The translations under genes were made by a program, and so were the position numbers. This document shows, in pieces, positions 24,407 to 32,746 of a stretch of 64,000 bases of DNA. Source of the DNA: CAIKMD01 sp963729935 (lineage in GTDB: Bacteria > Pseudomonadota > Alphaproteobacteria > ATCC43930 > CGMCC-115725); the NCBI GenBank assembly GCA_963729935.1, contig CAVSPW010000002.1, positions 992,001 to 1,056,000 of the forward strand, given 5' to 3'. The notes beneath the pieces were generated by a model. That model was not told where the DNA came from. It did no database searches and saw only the letters and a list, made by a program, of their open reading frames with translations. Positions within the stretch are counted from its first letter, which is position 1; every line of letters starts with the position of its first letter.

Positions 24407-25677
24407 CACGGCTTCTCCATCCGTGCCGAGGCCCCGGCGAGCGTGCCTCCGCCCTTGGTGACTGCGGCGCTGATGCTCGTCGGCAGGGGCAGCGGCCGCT
24501 CGAAGATGCCAATCAAGGGCAGCAGAATGAGGAAGTGGACGAAGTAATAGAGCGTGGCGATCCGGCCGGTGAAGATCCACCAACCCTCCGGGCGGTGCGC
24601 GCCGACGGCGCCGAGCACAAGCACGTCGAACACGAGAAGAAAGAAGACCCATTTATAGACGGGGCGAAAGCGCGAGCTGCGGACCGGCGAAGTATCGAGC
24701 CAAGGCACGATGAAGAGGATGAAGATCGACGAGAACATGGCGATCACGCCGGCCAGCTTCGCCTTGATGAAGAGGATGTCCGGCACCGAGCGGAGCATCG
24801 CGTAGAACGGCAGGAAGTACCATTCGGGCACGATCTCGGGCGGCGTCTGCAGCGGATTGGCGCGGATATAATTCGCCGGATCGCCGAGCAGGTTCGGCGC
24901 ATAGAACACGATGAGCGCGAAGATGATCAGGAAGACGCCCAGCCCGAACGCGTCCTTCACCGTGTAATAGGGATGGAAGGGGATGCTGTCCTGCGGGCCC
25001 TTGCGATCGATGCCCAGGGGATTGTTCGAGCCATGGGTATGCAAAGCCATCAGGTGCAGGCCGACGATGCCGACGATCACGAAGGGCAGCAGGTAATGCA
25101 GCGCGTAGAACCGGTTGAGCGTCGGGTTGTCGATCGCGAAGCCGCCCCACAGCCAGGTGACGATGTCGTTGCCGACCAATGGGATGGTCGAGAAGAGATT
25201 GGTGATGACGGTCGCGCCCCAGAAGCTCATCTGTCCCCAGGGCAGCACATAGCCCATGAACGCCGTTGCCATCATGCAGAGCAGGATGACGACGCCGATC
25301 ATCCACAGCAGCTCGCGCGGCTCTTTGTAGGAGCCGTAATAAAGGCCGCGGAAGATGTGGATATAGGTCACGATGAAGAAGAACGACGCGCCGTTCATGT
25401 GGATATAGCGCATCAGCCAGCCGTAATTGACCTCGCGCATGATGCGCTGCACGGAGTCGAAGGCGAGGTTGACGTTTGGCGTGTACTCCATCGCGAGGAA
25501 GATGCCGGTGAGGATCATGATCACGAGCATGATCCCGGCGAGCGAGCCGAAATTCCACCAATAGCTCAGATTCTTGGGTGTCGGATATTCGTACAGCTCA
25601 TGCTGCATGAAGGTGAAGATCGGCAGGCGGCGGTCGATCCACTGCACGACCTTGCTTTGCGATTGCGGAGCGGCCAT
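24406..25677 (-). CDS. petB: Ubiquinol-cytochrome c reductase, cytochrome b
   Basis: Membrane subunit of the bc1 complex carrying hemes bL and bH and both quinol sites. Eight or so transmembrane helices are visible. Heme ligands lie in RYIHMNGASFFFIVTYIHIFRG-type helix B and in LLPFVIVGIVGLHLMALHTHG-type helix D. The Qo-site PEWY motif (EWYFLPFYAMLRS) is intact. Length 423 matches alphaproteobacterial cytochrome b. It lies 13 nt downstream of petA. Confidence 0.97.
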   Translation of the reverse strand: MAAPQSQSKVVQWIDRRLPIFTFMQHELYEYPTPKNLSYWWNFGSLAGIMLVIMILTGIFLAMEYTPNVNLAFDSVQRIMREVNYGWLMRYIHMNGASFFFIVTYIHIFRGLYYGSYKEPRELLWMIGVVILLCMMATAFMGYVLPWGQMSFWGATVITNLFSTIPLVGNDIVTWLWGGFAIDNPTLNRFYALHYLLPFVIVGIVGLHLMALHTHGSNNPLGIDRKGPQDSIPFHPYYTVKDAFGLGVFLIIFALIVFYAPNLLGDPANYIRANPLQTPPEIVPEWYFLPFYAMLRSVPDILFIKAKLAGVIAMFSSIFILFIVPWLDTSPVRSSRFRPVYKWVFFLLVFDVLVLGAVGAHRPEGWWIFTGRIATLYYFVHFLILLPLIGIFERPLPLPTSISAAVTKGGGTLAGASARMEKP

Positions 25678-25690
25678 GGTGCGGATGTTC

Positions 25691-26347
25691 CTAGATCTGC
25701 TCGATCGAGTTGAAGTCGAAGGTCGAATCCGGCGGGTTCTCGCCGATGCGGATCACTTTGTCATTGACGAAGTGATAGGGCGGCACCGGCAGATTGTTGG
25801 GGGCCGGGACGTTCTGGAAGACGCGGCCCGAGAGATCGTAGCGCGAACCGTGGCAGGGACAAAAATAGCCCCCCGGCCAGGACGCGCCCAACGCGCCGCC
25901 GGGTTGAGGCGTGAATTCCGGAATGCAGCCGAGATGGGTGCAAATGCCGACCAGCACCAAGAGGTCGGGTTTGATCGAGCGATAGACGTTCTTGGCATAG
26001 CCCGGCTGCTGGAGGGCCGCGGAATTGGGATCGCGCAGCTGGCCCGCATCCTTGTCCGCTTTCAAGGTATCGATCTGTTCGGGCGTCCGGTGCACGATGA
26101 AGATCGGCCGGCTGCGCCACAGCACGATGATCTGCTGGCCGGGCTGAATCCCCGAAATATCGATATCGACCGGCGCGCCGGCAGCCAGCGTGTCCTGTGC
26201 CGGGTTCATGCTGCTGATCAGCGGCCACATGGCGCAGGCCGCACCGACGCCCGCGACCGCGGTTGCGGCGATGGAGAGAAAATCGCGCCTTGTCCCGCCC
26301 TCATGGGCATGCGCATCCATCGGGCCAGGTTGCGCGGTTTCCGCCAT
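25691..26347 (-). CDS. petA: Ubiquinol-cytochrome c reductase, Rieske iron-sulfur subunit
   Basis: Carries the [2Fe-2S] cluster that takes the first electron from quinol. The N-terminus has a Tat-type uncleaved anchor (GTRRDFLSIAATAVAGVGAAC). The two cluster loops CTHLGC and CPCHGS are complete with histidine ligands, followed by YDLSGRVFQNVPAPNNLPVPP. Length 218. First gene of petA-petB-petC; GGAGAGGGG precedes the ATG. A promoter should lie in 26348-26505, the interval shared with trmL. Confidence 0.96.
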   Translation of the reverse strand: MAETAQPGPMDAHAHEGGTRRDFLSIAATAVAGVGAACAMWPLISSMNPAQDTLAAGAPVDIDISGIQPGQQIIVLWRSRPIFIVHRTPEQIDTLKADKDAGQLRDPNSAALQQPGYAKNVYRSIKPDLLVLVGICTHLGCIPEFTPQPGGALGASWPGGYFCPCHGSRYDLSGRVFQNVPAPNNLPVPPYHFVNDKVIRIGENPPDSTFDFNSIEQI

Positions 26348-26443
26348 GAATTCCCCTCTCCTTCATCCGACCCTGCCGTCCGAAGCCGCGGAGCCGAATC
26401 GGCCTCCTCACGGCATCAAGACGATGCAGTCCGCGGCGGAAGC

Positions 26444-26449
26444 TATACT
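26444..26449 (+). promoter_or_regulatory. -10-like box upstream of trmL
   Basis: TATACT, five of six consensus bases, lies 57 nt before the chosen trmL ATG in the petA-trmL divergent interval. No good -35 box is seen 16-18 nt upstream. This is a weak call for the trmL-hemF promoter. Confidence 0.3.
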
Positions 26450-26505
26450 GTTGAACGGACGCGGCTATGCGACATCCTGCCGCACGAAGAGGAGGCAAGC
26501 AAGCG

Positions 26506-26967
26506 ATGCGGCTCGCCCTTTACGAGCCCGATATCCCGCAAAACACCGGCGCCATGCTGCGCCTGGGCGCGTGTCTGGGCGTTGCCGTCGACCTCATCGA
26601 GCCCTTCGGCTTTCTGTGGGAGGACCGGCGGCTGAGGCGTGCCGGCATGGATTATCTCGACCGGGTCGAGCATGTCCGCCACGCCTCCTGGGGCCGATTT
26701 TGCGCGACGCGCGGGAGCGGCCGGCTGGTGCTGCTGACGACGCGCGGATCCGTCCCCTATCAGCGCTTTGCCTTTCGCGCCGACGATATTCTCCTCCTGG
26801 GCCGCGAATCGAGCGGCGTGCCCGAAGCGGTCCACGCGGCCGCCGATGCGCGGGTGTTCATTCCATTGCGTCCGGAATTGCGCTCGCTCAATGTCGCGCT
26901 CGCCGCCGCCATGGTATTGGGAGAGGCGATGAGACAGACCGGACAATTGCGCGAGACCGCTTCATGA
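26506..26967 (+). CDS. trmL: tRNA (cytidine(34)-2'-O)-methyltransferase
   Basis: SPOUT-fold enzyme that 2'-O-methylates the wobble base of tRNA-Leu isoacceptors. Motifs: YEPDIPQNTGAMLRLGACLG at the start, LLGRESSGVPEAVHAAAD, and the knot segment IPLRPELRSLNVALAAAMVLGEA. The ATG at 26506 is chosen because MRLALYEPDIPQNTG matches family N-termini and GAGGAGG lies upstream; an in-frame ATG at 26467 would add 13 residues. 153 residues. Stop overlaps the hemF start (ATGA). Confidence 0.93.
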   Translation: MRLALYEPDIPQNTGAMLRLGACLGVAVDLIEPFGFLWEDRRLRRAGMDYLDRVEHVRHASWGRFCATRGSGRLVLLTTRGSVPYQRFAFRADDILLLGRESSGVPEAVHAAADARVFIPLRPELRSLNVALAAAMVLGEAMRQTGQLRETAS

Positions 26968-27800
26968 GCAGCGACGAAAAGCAAAAAGCCGAAGCCCAAC
27001 ACTGGTTCGAGGTCCTGCGCGACCGCATCTGCGCCGCGCTCGATGCGATCGAAGAGGAGTTCGCCGGCGGCCCGGCGCGGCGATTCGTCCGCACGCCGTG
27101 GCAGCGCGATGGCGGCGGCGGCGGCACGATGGCGATGTTGAAGGGCGATGTCTTCGAGAAAGCAGGCGTCAACGTCTCGACTGTCTGGGGCGAGTTCAGC
27201 CCCGAATTCCGCGGCCAGATCCCCGGCGCCGAGAGCGACCCGCGCTTTTGGGCAAGCGGGATTTCGCTCGTCATCCACCCGCGCTCGCCCTTGGTGCCGG
27301 CCGTGCACATGAACACGCGGCATCTCTCGACCACCAAATCCTGGTTCGGCGGCGGCGCGGACCTGACGCCGATCTACCCGATCGAGGCCGATACGCGCGA
27401 TTTCCACGCCGCGCTGCAAGCCGCTTGCGACAGGCACGACCCCGCCTATTACAAGCGTTTCAAGGCGTGGTGCGACGAGTATTTCTTCATCAAGCACCGC
27501 AACGAGCCGCGCGGCCAAGGCGGCATCTTCTACGATTATCTCGACAGCGGCGACTGGGCGCGGGATTTCGCCTTCACCCGCGATGTCGGCGAGGCGTTTC
27601 TCGCGATCTACCCGGCGCTCGTGCGCCGCCATATGCGCGAGAGCTGGAACGAGGAGCAGCGCCGCCACCAGCTTGTCCGGCGCGGACGCTATGTCGAATT
27701 CAACCTCATCTATGACCGCGGCACGCTCTTCGGCTTGAAGACCGGCGGCAATGTCGAAGCGATCCTCATGTCGCTCCCGCCCGAAGTGAGCTGGCCCTGA
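26964..27800 (+). CDS. hemF: Oxygen-dependent coproporphyrinogen III oxidase
   Basis: Oxidatively decarboxylates coproporphyrinogen III to protoporphyrinogen IX using O2 in heme synthesis. Conserved features are GGGGTMAMLKGDVFEKAGVN, AVHMNTRHL, WFGGGADLTPIYP and the C-terminal region GRYVEFNLIYDRGTLFGLKTGGNVEAIL. Length 278 is typical. It is coupled to trmL by a 4-nt overlap. The oxygen dependence suggests an aerobic life style, together with the nearby petABC. Confidence 0.96.
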   Translation: MSSDEKQKAEAQHWFEVLRDRICAALDAIEEEFAGGPARRFVRTPWQRDGGGGGTMAMLKGDVFEKAGVNVSTVWGEFSPEFRGQIPGAESDPRFWASGISLVIHPRSPLVPAVHMNTRHLSTTKSWFGGGADLTPIYPIEADTRDFHAALQAACDRHDPAYYKRFKAWCDEYFFIKHRNEPRGQGGIFYDYLDSGDWARDFAFTRDVGEAFLAIYPALVRRHMRESWNEEQRRHQLVRRGRYVEFNLIYDRGTLFGLKTGGNVEAILMSLPPEVSWP

Positions 27801-27858
27801 TCCTCGCACGGGCGCCGCCTGCGATGCCAGTGCCCCGCCGTCATGCGTGGCGCGCCCC

Positions 27859-29076
27859 CTACTCCACTTCTTCCGGCGGTTTGTGGTGCTGGAACAGAAG
27901 CAGGAGCAACAGGTCGTAGATCCCCTTCAGCCCGCCCGCCGCGATCAGCGGCCAGCCGAAGGGCGAAAGCGCGAAGAGCCAGCCGGCCAGCATCGGCGCC
28001 ACCGCCGAAGCAAGGCTGCGCGGCAAGGCCGTGACGCTCGCCGCCGCCGCGCGCTCGGGCGGAGTCACCACCGCCATGACATACGAGCTGCGCGTCGGCA
28101 CGTCCATTTGCGACAGGGCGGCACGAACGAGCAAAAGCACGATGGCGGTCGAGAGATTGGGCGCGAAGGGCAGCGCGATCATGCACAAATTGGCCGGCAA
28201 ATGCGTGAACACCATGGTGTTGACGAGGCCGATCCGCCGCGACAGCCGCACCGCCGCGAGATAGGAGAGCGAGGTGAACACGCCCGCCCAGAAGAAAATC
28301 GAGCCTGCGGCAAGGAGCGACAGGCCGAAATGCCGGAATAGCCACAGCGCCAGGAGCGATTGGACCACGAGGCCGCCGCCGAAAGAGTCGAGGCTGAATA
28401 GCGCGGCGAGCGTGAAGACGAGCCGTTTGGAGGGTCCGAGCGGCGTCGATCCGGCGCTCGCGCGCCGGTCGATTGTCGCCGGCAGCCGACGATAGAGGAA
28501 ATACGTCAAGAGCCCGAGCACCGTGTAGAGCGCGAACATCGCCTGGAGTGCCGAGAGAAAGCTCAGGGGCAAGTAATCATGCAGCAGCTGCGGCACACCC
28601 GCGGCGAGCGCGCCCAGCGCCGCCACAAGGGAACCGATGAGCGAATAGATCGCGAAAGCGGCGGTGCGGCTTTTGGCGGGCACGCTCTCGGCGAGGAGCG
28701 CCTGCTCAAGCGGGTAGAAGAGGCTCACATCCCCCGGCGACGGATTGAGCGTGCCGAGAAAGGCGATGACGACCAACGGCCAGAAGTCGCGCTCGAGCAG
28801 AAAGCCGATGCCGGTGCCGATCATGATCAGCGATGCGATGACGAGCAGCGCGCGCCGCCCGAAACGATGCGCGGTCAGGCCGACGAGGATCGTCAGCGCG
28901 GCGGAACCGAGCAAGGTCGCGGTCGCGATGACGCCGACCGCGAAGGCATCGAAACCGAGCGCCGTAACATAGATCGGAAGCAAGAGGCTGACGAAACCGT
29001 CGCCGAAGGCGCGCAGGCCCCGGCCGATATAGAGAATGCGCGCCTCTTGCGTAATGCCTTCGGGCAGAAGCCTCAC
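27859..29076 (-). CDS. MFS transporter
   Basis: Major facilitator protein of 405 residues with about 12 membrane helices (for example LYIGRGLRAFGDGFVSLLLP, VVIAFLGTLNPSPGDVSLFY, IVLLLVRAALSQMDVPTRSSY). The loop RFGRRALLVIASL between helices 2 and 3 is of the usual MFS kind, and DVPTRSSYVMAVV is shared with a family of uncharacterised efflux-like carriers. The start is the GTG at 29076 that overlaps the stop of the CCA transferase gene (GTGA). Substrate unknown. Confidence 0.88.
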   Translation of the reverse strand: MRLLPEGITQEARILYIGRGLRAFGDGFVSLLLPIYVTALGFDAFAVGVIATATLLGSAALTILVGLTAHRFGRRALLVIASLIMIGTGIGFLLERDFWPLVVIAFLGTLNPSPGDVSLFYPLEQALLAESVPAKSRTAAFAIYSLIGSLVAALGALAAGVPQLLHDYLPLSFLSALQAMFALYTVLGLLTYFLYRRLPATIDRRASAGSTPLGPSKRLVFTLAALFSLDSFGGGLVVQSLLALWLFRHFGLSLLAAGSIFFWAGVFTSLSYLAAVRLSRRIGLVNTMVFTHLPANLCMIALPFAPNLSTAIVLLLVRAALSQMDVPTRSSYVMAVVTPPERAAAASVTALPRSLASAVAPMLAGWLFALSPFGWPLIAAGGLKGIYDLLLLLLFQHHKPPEEVE

Positions 29077-30272
29077 GAGGCCGCCGCTTGGAGCCGGCGG
29101 CGCAATTCGGCCAGGCAGGCGCGACGGGGGGCTTTGAAATCGCCTGCCTCCCACCAGGTCTCGAGCTCCGCCAGCAGCCGCCCGATCTCCGGCCCGGGCG
29201 CCACGCCGAGCGCGGTGACGTCGCCGCCGGACAGCGGAAAGGATATCTTGCGCCAGCGCGACGCTCCGGCAAGCAAGGGCCTCGCCTTGCGCGTCGCGCC
29301 CGATATCGCCGCGGTCAGCAGCACGCGGTCGACATAGACCGCGCGGCCGAGGCGATAAAGGTGCCGGCGTTGCGCGCGCGCATCGCCCGCGAGATCGAGC
29401 GGCGCGCCGAGCGCGATGAGCCGCTCGCGGTCGGCGTTGGAAAAACGCAGGCGCCGCGCCACGCCCTCCGCATCGTCGACGATGAGCGCCCCGAGCCGAC
29501 GCAGCGGGTCGGGCTCGAGCTTCAGGCCACACTCCAAGCGGATGAGCCGGCGTAGCGCGTCGAGGGATCGCGTCGCCGGCAGAATCTTTCCGAGCACGCC
29601 GTCTTCGGCCATCAGCGCGAGGGTCGGCACCGGATCGGGCGCGCGCAGCAGCTTCATCATTTCCGTCTGCACGCGCTCGCCGGACAAAGTGGCGACCAGC
29701 GGCGCCGAGCCGCGGCAGGCGGCGCGCGCCGCGGCGTCGGCCGCACCGCGCCCGAGCCAGGCATGAAAGCGGTAAAAGCGCAACAGGCGCAGCACGTCCT
29801 CGCGGATGCGCATTGCCGGGTCGCCCACGAAGCGCACCTTGCCTTGGCCCAGGTCGCGTAAGCCGTTTTGATAATCGAAAATCTCGCCATCGGCGGCGAG
29901 ATAGAGCGCGTTCATGGTGAAGTCGCGGCGGCGCGAATCCTCCGCCCAGTCGGAGGTGAAGGCGACATTGGCATGGCGGCCGAAGGTCTCGACGTCGCGG
30001 CGCAAGGTCGTGATCTCGAAGGCGTGGCCCTCGCTCACGGCCGTCACGGTGCCGTGTGCGAGCCCGGTCGGAATCGCTCTGATATGCGCCGCCGCGAGCC
30101 GGCGCATGACCTCGTCCGGAAAGAGCGGCGTCGCCAGATCGATATCGCCGATGGGGCGCTTGAGCAGGGCGTCGCGCACGCAACCGCCGACGAAACGAGC
30201 TTCGCCTTTGAGGGCATGAAAGACCGCGCGCGTGGCGCGCTGTTTCATCCAGCTCTGCGGTTTGATGCGCAA
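29073..30272 (-). CDS. CCA-adding tRNA nucleotidyltransferase
   Basis: Adds or repairs the 3' CCA end of tRNAs; by sequence alone the split A-adding or CC-adding forms cannot be excluded. Class II features: RFVGGCVRDALL, the catalytic DIDLATP, RRDFTMNALYL, and RIREDVLRLLRFYRFHA. The start is taken as TTG at 30272, 4 nt after the preceding DUF6111 gene, giving 399 residues; ATG at 30248 is an alternative that would lose eight residues. Part of a minus-strand operon. Confidence 0.9.
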   Translation of the reverse strand: MRIKPQSWMKQRATRAVFHALKGEARFVGGCVRDALLKRPIGDIDLATPLFPDEVMRRLAAAHIRAIPTGLAHGTVTAVSEGHAFEITTLRRDVETFGRHANVAFTSDWAEDSRRRDFTMNALYLAADGEIFDYQNGLRDLGQGKVRFVGDPAMRIREDVLRLLRFYRFHAWLGRGAADAAARAACRGSAPLVATLSGERVQTEMMKLLRAPDPVPTLALMAEDGVLGKILPATRSLDALRRLIRLECGLKLEPDPLRRLGALIVDDAEGVARRLRFSNADRERLIALGAPLDLAGDARAQRRHLYRLGRAVYVDRVLLTAAISGATRKARPLLAGASRWRKISFPLSGGDVTALGVAPGPEIGRLLAELETWWEAGDFKAPRRACLAELRRRLQAAAS

Positions 30273-30276
30273 GCGG

Positions 30277-30555
30277 TCAGCGCGTCGGCGCCGGCTCGAC
30301 GGCGCCCGGCTCGATGTGGCCCGGGACGACGACGCCATCCTCGACATAGGGCGGCACGTAGCGGCCCTCGCGCGGGCGGCTGAAATCCGTGTTGAGGAGC
30401 ACGAGCGTCAGCGCGGCGAGGACGAGGCCCGCGAGCATGAGCCAGAGCGACATCGGCGGCAAATTCGCCCCCCTGCCGAAGCTCAAGCGCCACCCCACAT
30501 AGAGCGCGGTGGGAAGCAGAAGCGGGATGATGATGGTGAGCAGGACGCGGCCCAT
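30277..30555 (-). CDS. Small membrane protein, DUF6111-like
   Basis: A 92-residue protein with two membrane helices (VLLTIIIPLLLPTALYVGW and SLWLMLAGLVLAALTLVLL) and a Pro-rich cytoplasmic or periplasmic tail (YVPPYVEDGVVVPGHIEPG). The family name is recalled from alphaproteobacterial neighbours, not searched. It regularly sits between the Nudix gene and the CCA transferase gene. Function unknown. Confidence 0.75.
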   Translation of the reverse strand: MGRVLLTIIIPLLLPTALYVGWRLSFGRGANLPPMSLWLMLAGLVLAALTLVLLNTDFSRPREGRYVPPYVEDGVVVPGHIEPGAVEPAPTR

Positions 30556-30564
30556 CGCTCGGCC

Positions 30565-31182
30565 TCAGCGGCTCAGGGCTTCGGCGAGATTGACGAGCAT
30601 GCCCGCGGTCGCGCCCCAAATGTTTCGGTGCTGATAGGGCAGGACGAAAAAAGAGCGCAGCACCCCTCGGAGCTCGCGCGACTGCGTTTGATGGTTGCGT
30701 CGATCGAGAATGAACTCGAGCGGCACCTCGAAAATCTCGGCGACCTCGACCGGATCCGGCACGAAGGAATCGGGCGGGCGCACCAAGCCGACGACGGGCG
30801 TGATCTCGAACCCGGTGCCAGTCAGCCAGGTGTCGAGACGCCCGACCACCTCGACGTGATTCGTCGGCAGGCCGATCTCTTCCTCGGCTTCGCGCAACGC
30901 GGCGTGAATCGCATCGGGGTCCTCGGGCTCGATGTGGCCGCCCGGAAATGAAATCTGGCCGGCATGGGCGGCCAGATCCGCCGCGCGCAATGTCAGCAGC
31001 ACAAACCAGCCCTGCGGGCGCTCGACCAGCGGAACGAGCACCGCGGCGCGGACATTGTCCGCCTCCCTCGTGCCATTGCCGCGCGTGCCGACGGCAAGCG
31101 CGACGAGGCGCGTGCCGATTTCGGCGCGGGTCAAGCGGCGTCCGTCGGCTGATCCAGTTGAAAAAATATCCCTTTGCTCCAT
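30565..31182 (-). CDS. Nudix hydrolase, probable CoA pyrophosphatase
   Basis: Nudix enzyme of 205 residues. The Nudix box is complete (GGHIEPEDPDAIHAALREAE, then EEIGL), and the segment LLTLRAADLAAHAGQISFP before it is the CoA-type extension seen in NudL-like enzymes that split coenzyme A into phosphopantetheine and 3',5'-ADP. The ATG at 31182 overlaps the DUF1285 gene by 52 nt; a TTG at 31134 would overlap its stop by only 4 nt and is also plausible. Confidence 0.88.
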   Translation of the reverse strand: MEQRDIFSTGSADGRRLTRAEIGTRLVALAVGTRGNGTREADNVRAAVLVPLVERPQGWFVLLTLRAADLAAHAGQISFPGGHIEPEDPDAIHAALREAEEEIGLPTNHVEVVGRLDTWLTGTGFEITPVVGLVRPPDSFVPDPVEVAEIFEVPLEFILDRRNHQTQSRELRGVLRSFFVLPYQHRNIWGATAGMLVNLAEALSR

Positions 31183-31700
31183 ACCCCGAATTGGGTCGCG
31201 CGACCGACCCGCTCCTCCCGACCGAGTTCGACAAGCGCGTAGAATACAGGGCGCACAAGTCGCGCTTCCAGCCCGTATCGTACCAAGATATAGGGTCGCG
31301 GGCTGCCATTGGCAGGATCGGTTTCAATCCGCAAGGGATGCGCGGCGTCGGCCGTCACCAAATCGCCAAGATTCGAGCGGAAGATGAGCGCCTGGTCGCG
31401 CCCCGTGCCGAGGCGGTCGAGTTCGACCGCGAGAAAAAGCGCGTCCTCGACCGTGATCCGGCCGCGCTCGGCCGGCGTGATCAACCAGTAAACGCCAGCC
31501 GCGTCGCGCGCGAGCACCGTGCCGAAGAGCCGCACCAATGACGCGCGATTGATTGGAGTCCCGCGATAGAACCAGCTACCATTCCGATCGATGTGGATAT
31601 CGAAATGCCCACAATCCCGAGGCCGGGCGTTTCCTGGCGGCGCGGCGGCGGCCGCTTCGATGCGCGCAAGCGCGCGCTTCCCGGCTTCCGCATCGTCCAT
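31131..31700 (-). CDS. DUF1285 domain-containing protein
   Basis: An uncharacterised 189-residue soluble protein. Recognisable family segments: DIHIDRNGSWFYRGTPINRASLVRLF, then VYWLITPAERGRITVEDALF and the ending FGVWSKGIFFQL. It is the first gene of the operon DUF1285-Nudix-DUF6111-CCA-MFS and is divergent from moxR by 35 nt. Structures of family members are known but no function is assigned. Confidence 0.87.
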   Translation of the reverse strand: MDDAEAGKRALARIEAAAAAPPGNARPRDCGHFDIHIDRNGSWFYRGTPINRASLVRLFGTVLARDAAGVYWLITPAERGRITVEDALFLAVELDRLGTGRDQALIFRSNLGDLVTADAAHPLRIETDPANGSPRPYILVRYGLEARLVRPVFYALVELGREERVGRATQFGVWSKGIFFQLDQPTDAA

Positions 31701-31735
31701 GATTGACGCCCTTCGGTTGCAAGAGGAGTAGATCC

Positions 31736-32746
31736 GTGAGCAGCCCCGAAACCCTACATCCGATCGGAAGCGCCGGCTCCGACCTTGCCGCCGAAATCGA
31801 CTTGCTCGGCCAGCGCTTGAGCGCCGTGCGCGAACGTATCGGCCGGGTCATTTTCGGCCAGCGCGAGGTGATCGATCAAGCCCTTATCACCCTCCTCGCG
31901 GGCGGCCATGCGCTTTTGATCGGCGTGCCCGGTCTCGCGAAGACGCAACTCGTTGAAACCCTCGGCACGGTGCTGGGACTCGAAGAAAAGCGCATCCAAT
32001 GCACGCCCGATTTGATGCCCGCCGACATTCTCGGCTCCGAAGTGCTCGAGGAGAGTGAGAGCGGCCGGCGCTCCTTCCGCTTCATTCCGGGGCCCGTTTT
32101 CTGCCAGCTCCTGATGGCGGACGAGATCAACCGCGCCAGCCCGCGCACCCAATCGGCCCTGCTCCAGGCGATGCAGGAAGGCCGCGTCTCCGTGGCCGGG
32201 CAATATCATCCCCTGCCCAAACCCTTCCACGTGCTGGCGACGCAGAACCCGCTCGAACAGGAAGGCACCTATCCGCTGCCCGAAGCGCAGCTCGACCGCT
32301 TTCTGCTGCAGATTGATGTCGGCTATCCCGATCTCGAAGCCGAGCGCCAAATGCTGCTCGCGACGACGGGCATCGCCGAGGACACGGCGACGCCGGTGCT
32401 GACGGCGGCCGAGCTCGCCCAGGCCCAGCGTCTGGTGCGGCGCGTGCCGGTCGGCGAGAGCGTGGTCGAAGCGATCCTGAGCCTGGTGCGCGCCGCGCGG
32501 CCCGGCAGCAGCGCCGAGACCGACGCCGAGATCGCCTGGGGCCCCGGCCCGCGCGCCAGCCAGGCGCTGATGCTTGCCTGCCGTGCACGCGCCTTGCTCG
32601 AAGGGCGCTTTGCGCCTTCGATCGACGATGTCGTCGCCCTGGCGCCGCCGGTGTTGCGCCACCGTATGGCGCTGACCTTCGCCACCCGCGCCGAAGGGGT
32701 CGAATTGGGCCAGGTCATCGACCGGCTGATCGCACCGTTGCGCTAA
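31736..32746 (+). CDS. MoxR-type AAA+ ATPase
   Basis: AAA+ chaperone-like ATPase of 336 residues, of the MoxR family that usually acts with VWA-domain partners. Walker A GVPGLAKT (about residues 63-70), Walker B LLMADEINRASPRTQSALLQAMQE, sensor LATQNPLEQEGTYPLPEAQLDRF. The GTG at 31736 is chosen because AAGAGGAG lies 6 nt upstream; the open frame before it has no signal. Its stop overlaps the DUF58 start by one base (TAATG). Probably energises or matures the membrane proteins encoded downstream. Confidence 0.92.
   Translation: MSSPETLHPIGSAGSDLAAEIDLLGQRLSAVRERIGRVIFGQREVIDQALITLLAGGHALLIGVPGLAKTQLVETLGTVLGLEEKRIQCTPDLMPADILGSEVLEESESGRRSFRFIPGPVFCQLLMADEINRASPRTQSALLQAMQEGRVSVAGQYHPLPKPFHVLATQNPLEQEGTYPLPEAQLDRFLLQIDVGYPDLEAERQMLLATTGIAEDTATPVLTAAELAQAQRLVRRVPVGESVVEAILSLVRAARPGSSAETDAEIAWGPGPRASQALMLACRARALLEGRFAPSIDDVVALAPPVLRHRMALTFATRAEGVELGQVIDRLIAPLR

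Noticed and set aside
22580..24547. A 655-residue open frame on the plus strand
   Set aside because: It is antisense to mtnA, mtnP and petC, which have clear motifs; long open antisense frames are usual at this GC content.
24535..25713. A 392-residue plus-strand open frame
   Set aside because: It lies opposite the petB gene with intact heme ligands and PEWY motif; composition is rich in Arg, Glu and Asp as expected for a shadow frame.
28010..30183. A single 774-residue protein covering CCA transferase and MFS transporter regions
   Set aside because: Only the C-terminal 405 residues make a transporter; the front is a shadow of the CCA gene in another frame, and a GTGA overlap marks two genes.
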